Assembly (NCBI RefSeq): GCF_001641335.1
Contig: NZ_LVEM01000001.1
Coordinates: 2,631 to 66,630 of the forward strand
DNA length: 64,000 nucleotides
Direction: 5' to 3'
Source: Bradyrhizobium stylosanthis
GTDB taxonomy: Bacteria; Pseudomonadota; Alphaproteobacteria; Rhizobiales; Xanthobacteraceae
Position numbers and translations under genes: made by a program. Positions 62,820 to 64,000 of this stretch are shown in pieces. Positions within the stretch are counted from its first letter, which is position 1, and every line of letters starts with the position of its first letter. The notes beneath the pieces are model-generated. The model had not been told where the DNA came from, searched no databases, and worked only from the letters and a program-made list of their open reading frames with translations.

Positions 62820-63302
62820 TCAGCCCGGCAGCATCGCGAACGCGCTCGACACCATCGCGACCGGCTTGTTGTCGGCAGCCGAGAGCAGGGTGACGCGGCC
62901 AAAGCTCATGGTGCGTCCGAGCCGCACCACCCGGGCATCCGCAAGCACGTCCGACGAGGACGCCGCGCGCATGAAATGCGTGGTCTGGTCGACCGTCGTC
63001 ATCGGGCGATAGCCGCGATTGGCGGCGAGGATCGCGATCACCATTGCGGTGTCGGCGAGGGCCATCAGCGCTTGGCCGCAGACCACTCCGCCGCTGCGGC
63101 ACAGCCGCTCCGAAAACGCCATGCGCAGCAGCGCGCCCGGCTGCCAGTCCGGGTCTTCCGGGGGCGGCGTATGCTCGATGCGCTCGACCGAGAGGTTGAG
63201 ATCCTGGACCCAGGGCGCGAAGACCTCGCCGAGGATGCGTCTGGCATCGGTGATGCCGAACTCGGCTTCTGGCTGCGATGGCATTGCTGTCGTGTCCCCC
63301 AT
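62820..63302 (-). CDS. PaaI-family hotdog thioesterase
   Basis: A 160-aa hotdog-fold thioesterase. The conserved motif is SGGVVCGQALMALADTAMVI, the PaaI-type helix bearing the catalytic Asp, then TTVDQTTHFMRAASSSDVLA. It acts on phenylacetyl-CoA-like or medium acyl-CoA thioesters in relatives. ATG 63302 or 63284 can serve as start. Confidence 0.85.
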   Translation of the reverse strand: MGDTTAMPSQPEAEFGITDARRILGEVFAPWVQDLNLSVERIEHTPPPEDPDWQPGALLRMAFSERLCRSGGVVCGQALMALADTAMVIAILAANRGYRPMTTVDQTTHFMRAASSSDVLADARVVRLGRTMSFGRVTLLSAADNKPVAMVSSAFAMLPG

Positions 63303-63430
63303 TGTTGCCGGATGTTTCGGCCATTCTGCGCGCATCGGCGCGGCAAAGTCACCCGGCAGGTCGCGGTCCTGTCGGCTTGAAAATGCCTGACTTGGCCCGA
63401 TATGATGCCTTGGTTGGGTACGGGTGGGCG

Positions 63431-63553
63431 ATGTTGCGTCGGTATGTCCTCGTCTTTTGTCTGGTGGCGCTCGGTCTTGCGCTGAACGGGTGCACCAAGT
63501 GCGGCCCGATCTGGGACGACTGGCTGCGCGCGCCGAAATCGTGCCGATCGTAG
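63431..63553 (+). CDS. tiny putative lipoprotein, 40 aa
   Basis: MLRRYVLVFCLVALGLALNG then CTKCGPIWDDWLRAPKSCRS: a signal with lipobox-like LNGC and a short mature end with three Cys. ATG 63431 is weakly supported by GGGTGGGCG. Small, and therefore easy to miss. Confidence 0.6.
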   Translation: MLRRYVLVFCLVALGLALNGCTKCGPIWDDWLRAPKSCRS

Positions 63554-63641
63554 CGGATCTTGCGGCCCCCATCGGCGGCCGCGCCGGGATGACAAGGCAC
63601 GGGCGATCCGCGCCCCCCATGAACGATCTGAGGAGTTAAAG

Positions 63642-63941
63642 ATGAAGCTTTTCCGTATGGCGGCGGTGATGCTGGCCGTGTTGGCTGGACCGGCCTACGC
63701 GCAAATGCCCAATCTCAATTTGCTGCAGGAAGGCCCGGGCAAGACCCCGGAGGAGAAGGCCGCGGAAGCCGAGCGCGAAAAGGCCTACAAGGAAACGCTG
63801 AAGAAGATCCCGGACGCCAAGACCTCCAACGATCCCTGGGGCGGCATGCGCTCCGATCCGCCGAAGCAGCAGCCGGTTGCGCCGAAGGCGGCCGCCACCA
63901 CAGCGCCGAAGAAGACCAAGGCGGGCACGGCCGCCAACTGA
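63642..63941 (+). CDS. small secreted protein with DPWGG motif, copy 2
   Basis: A 99-aa protein with a signal peptide (about 1-20, ending AYAQ), a Glu/Lys-rich helix EEKAAEAEREKAYKETLKK and IPDAKTSNDPWGGMRSDPP, then an Ala/Lys/Pro tail. Paralogue of the gene at 61441. Good ribosome site GAGGAG. Function unknown. Confidence 0.72.
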   Translation: MKLFRMAAVMLAVLAGPAYAQMPNLNLLQEGPGKTPEEKAAEAEREKAYKETLKKIPDAKTSNDPWGGMRSDPPKQQPVAPKAAATTAPKKTKAGTAAN

Positions 63942-64000
63942 GCCCTGCGGCCGGCGGCAGGTGCCGTCCGGCCGGGACTCCTCCTCGCCCCCGTCACGCC

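Overview
The window is GC-rich chromosomal DNA from an alphaproteobacterium, most likely Bradyrhizobium or a close relative. Three things point there: very long (763-765 aa) tandem flagellins of the kind found in the thick subpolar Bradyrhizobium flagellum, alphaproteobacterial flagellar genes (flaF, fliX, a pflI-like gene, motE) next to cckA, and dispersed palindromes typical of Bradyrhizobium genomes. I see no rRNA, tRNA, CRISPR array or transposase gene.

Positions 1-10674 hold three tandem flagellins (the first cut by the window edge), flaF, a FlaG-like gene, and a leftward FlgN-like/flgJ-type/flgI group divergent from fliX. Positions 10691-16812 break the flagellar cluster with non-flagellar genes: two HxlR regulators each divergent from an NAD(P)-binding oxidoreductase, a Cys-poor dksA, a 2-keto-4-pentenoate hydratase-like enzyme and a PcfJ-like gene. 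Positions 16872-33639 return to the flagellum: flgF-flgG-flgA-flgH (leftward), fliL-fliM-pflI-like-motE-TPR protein (rightward), fliO-fliP (leftward) and flgB-flgC-fliE-fliQ-fliR-flhB (rightward). cckA follows at 33794. CckA feeds the response regulator CtrA, and TTAA-N7-TTAA CtrA boxes stand upstream of the third flagellin, flgB and the TPR gene, with near matches at fliX and possibly elsewhere. So the regulator and its probable targets share one locus.

Positions 36400-47000 carry housekeeping and conserved hypothetical genes: a Tim44-domain protein, a secreted lectin-like protein, a GST, an isoprenylcysteine methyltransferase-like protein, class I fumarase, an SH3-domain protein and an IspZ/YciB protein. 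Positions 46451-49639 form an apparent TetR-controlled module: a carotenoid-oxygenase gene, a small membrane protein and a second membrane operon share a near-perfect 8-3-8 operator present four times. Positions 49667-51651 pair a histone-H1-like lysine-rich protein with a SET-domain protein. Positions 52239-57055 hold two tandem XRE/MmyB-like regulators, a thioesterase, a DsbA-family protein and a GNAT-fold protein.

Positions 57202-60363 look like a sulfur/redox module: a BigR/SqrR-type ArsR repressor with the diagnostic cysteine pair, ccoG behind it, and a divergent pair of YeeE/YedE genes plus an AhpD-like protein. The last 3.6 kb contains small secreted proteins, lipoproteins, a PilZ protein, an HdeA-like protein and a PaaI-type thioesterase. 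Repeats of at least three dispersed families sit in intergenic gaps, one of them inside the flagellar export operon between fliE and fliQ.
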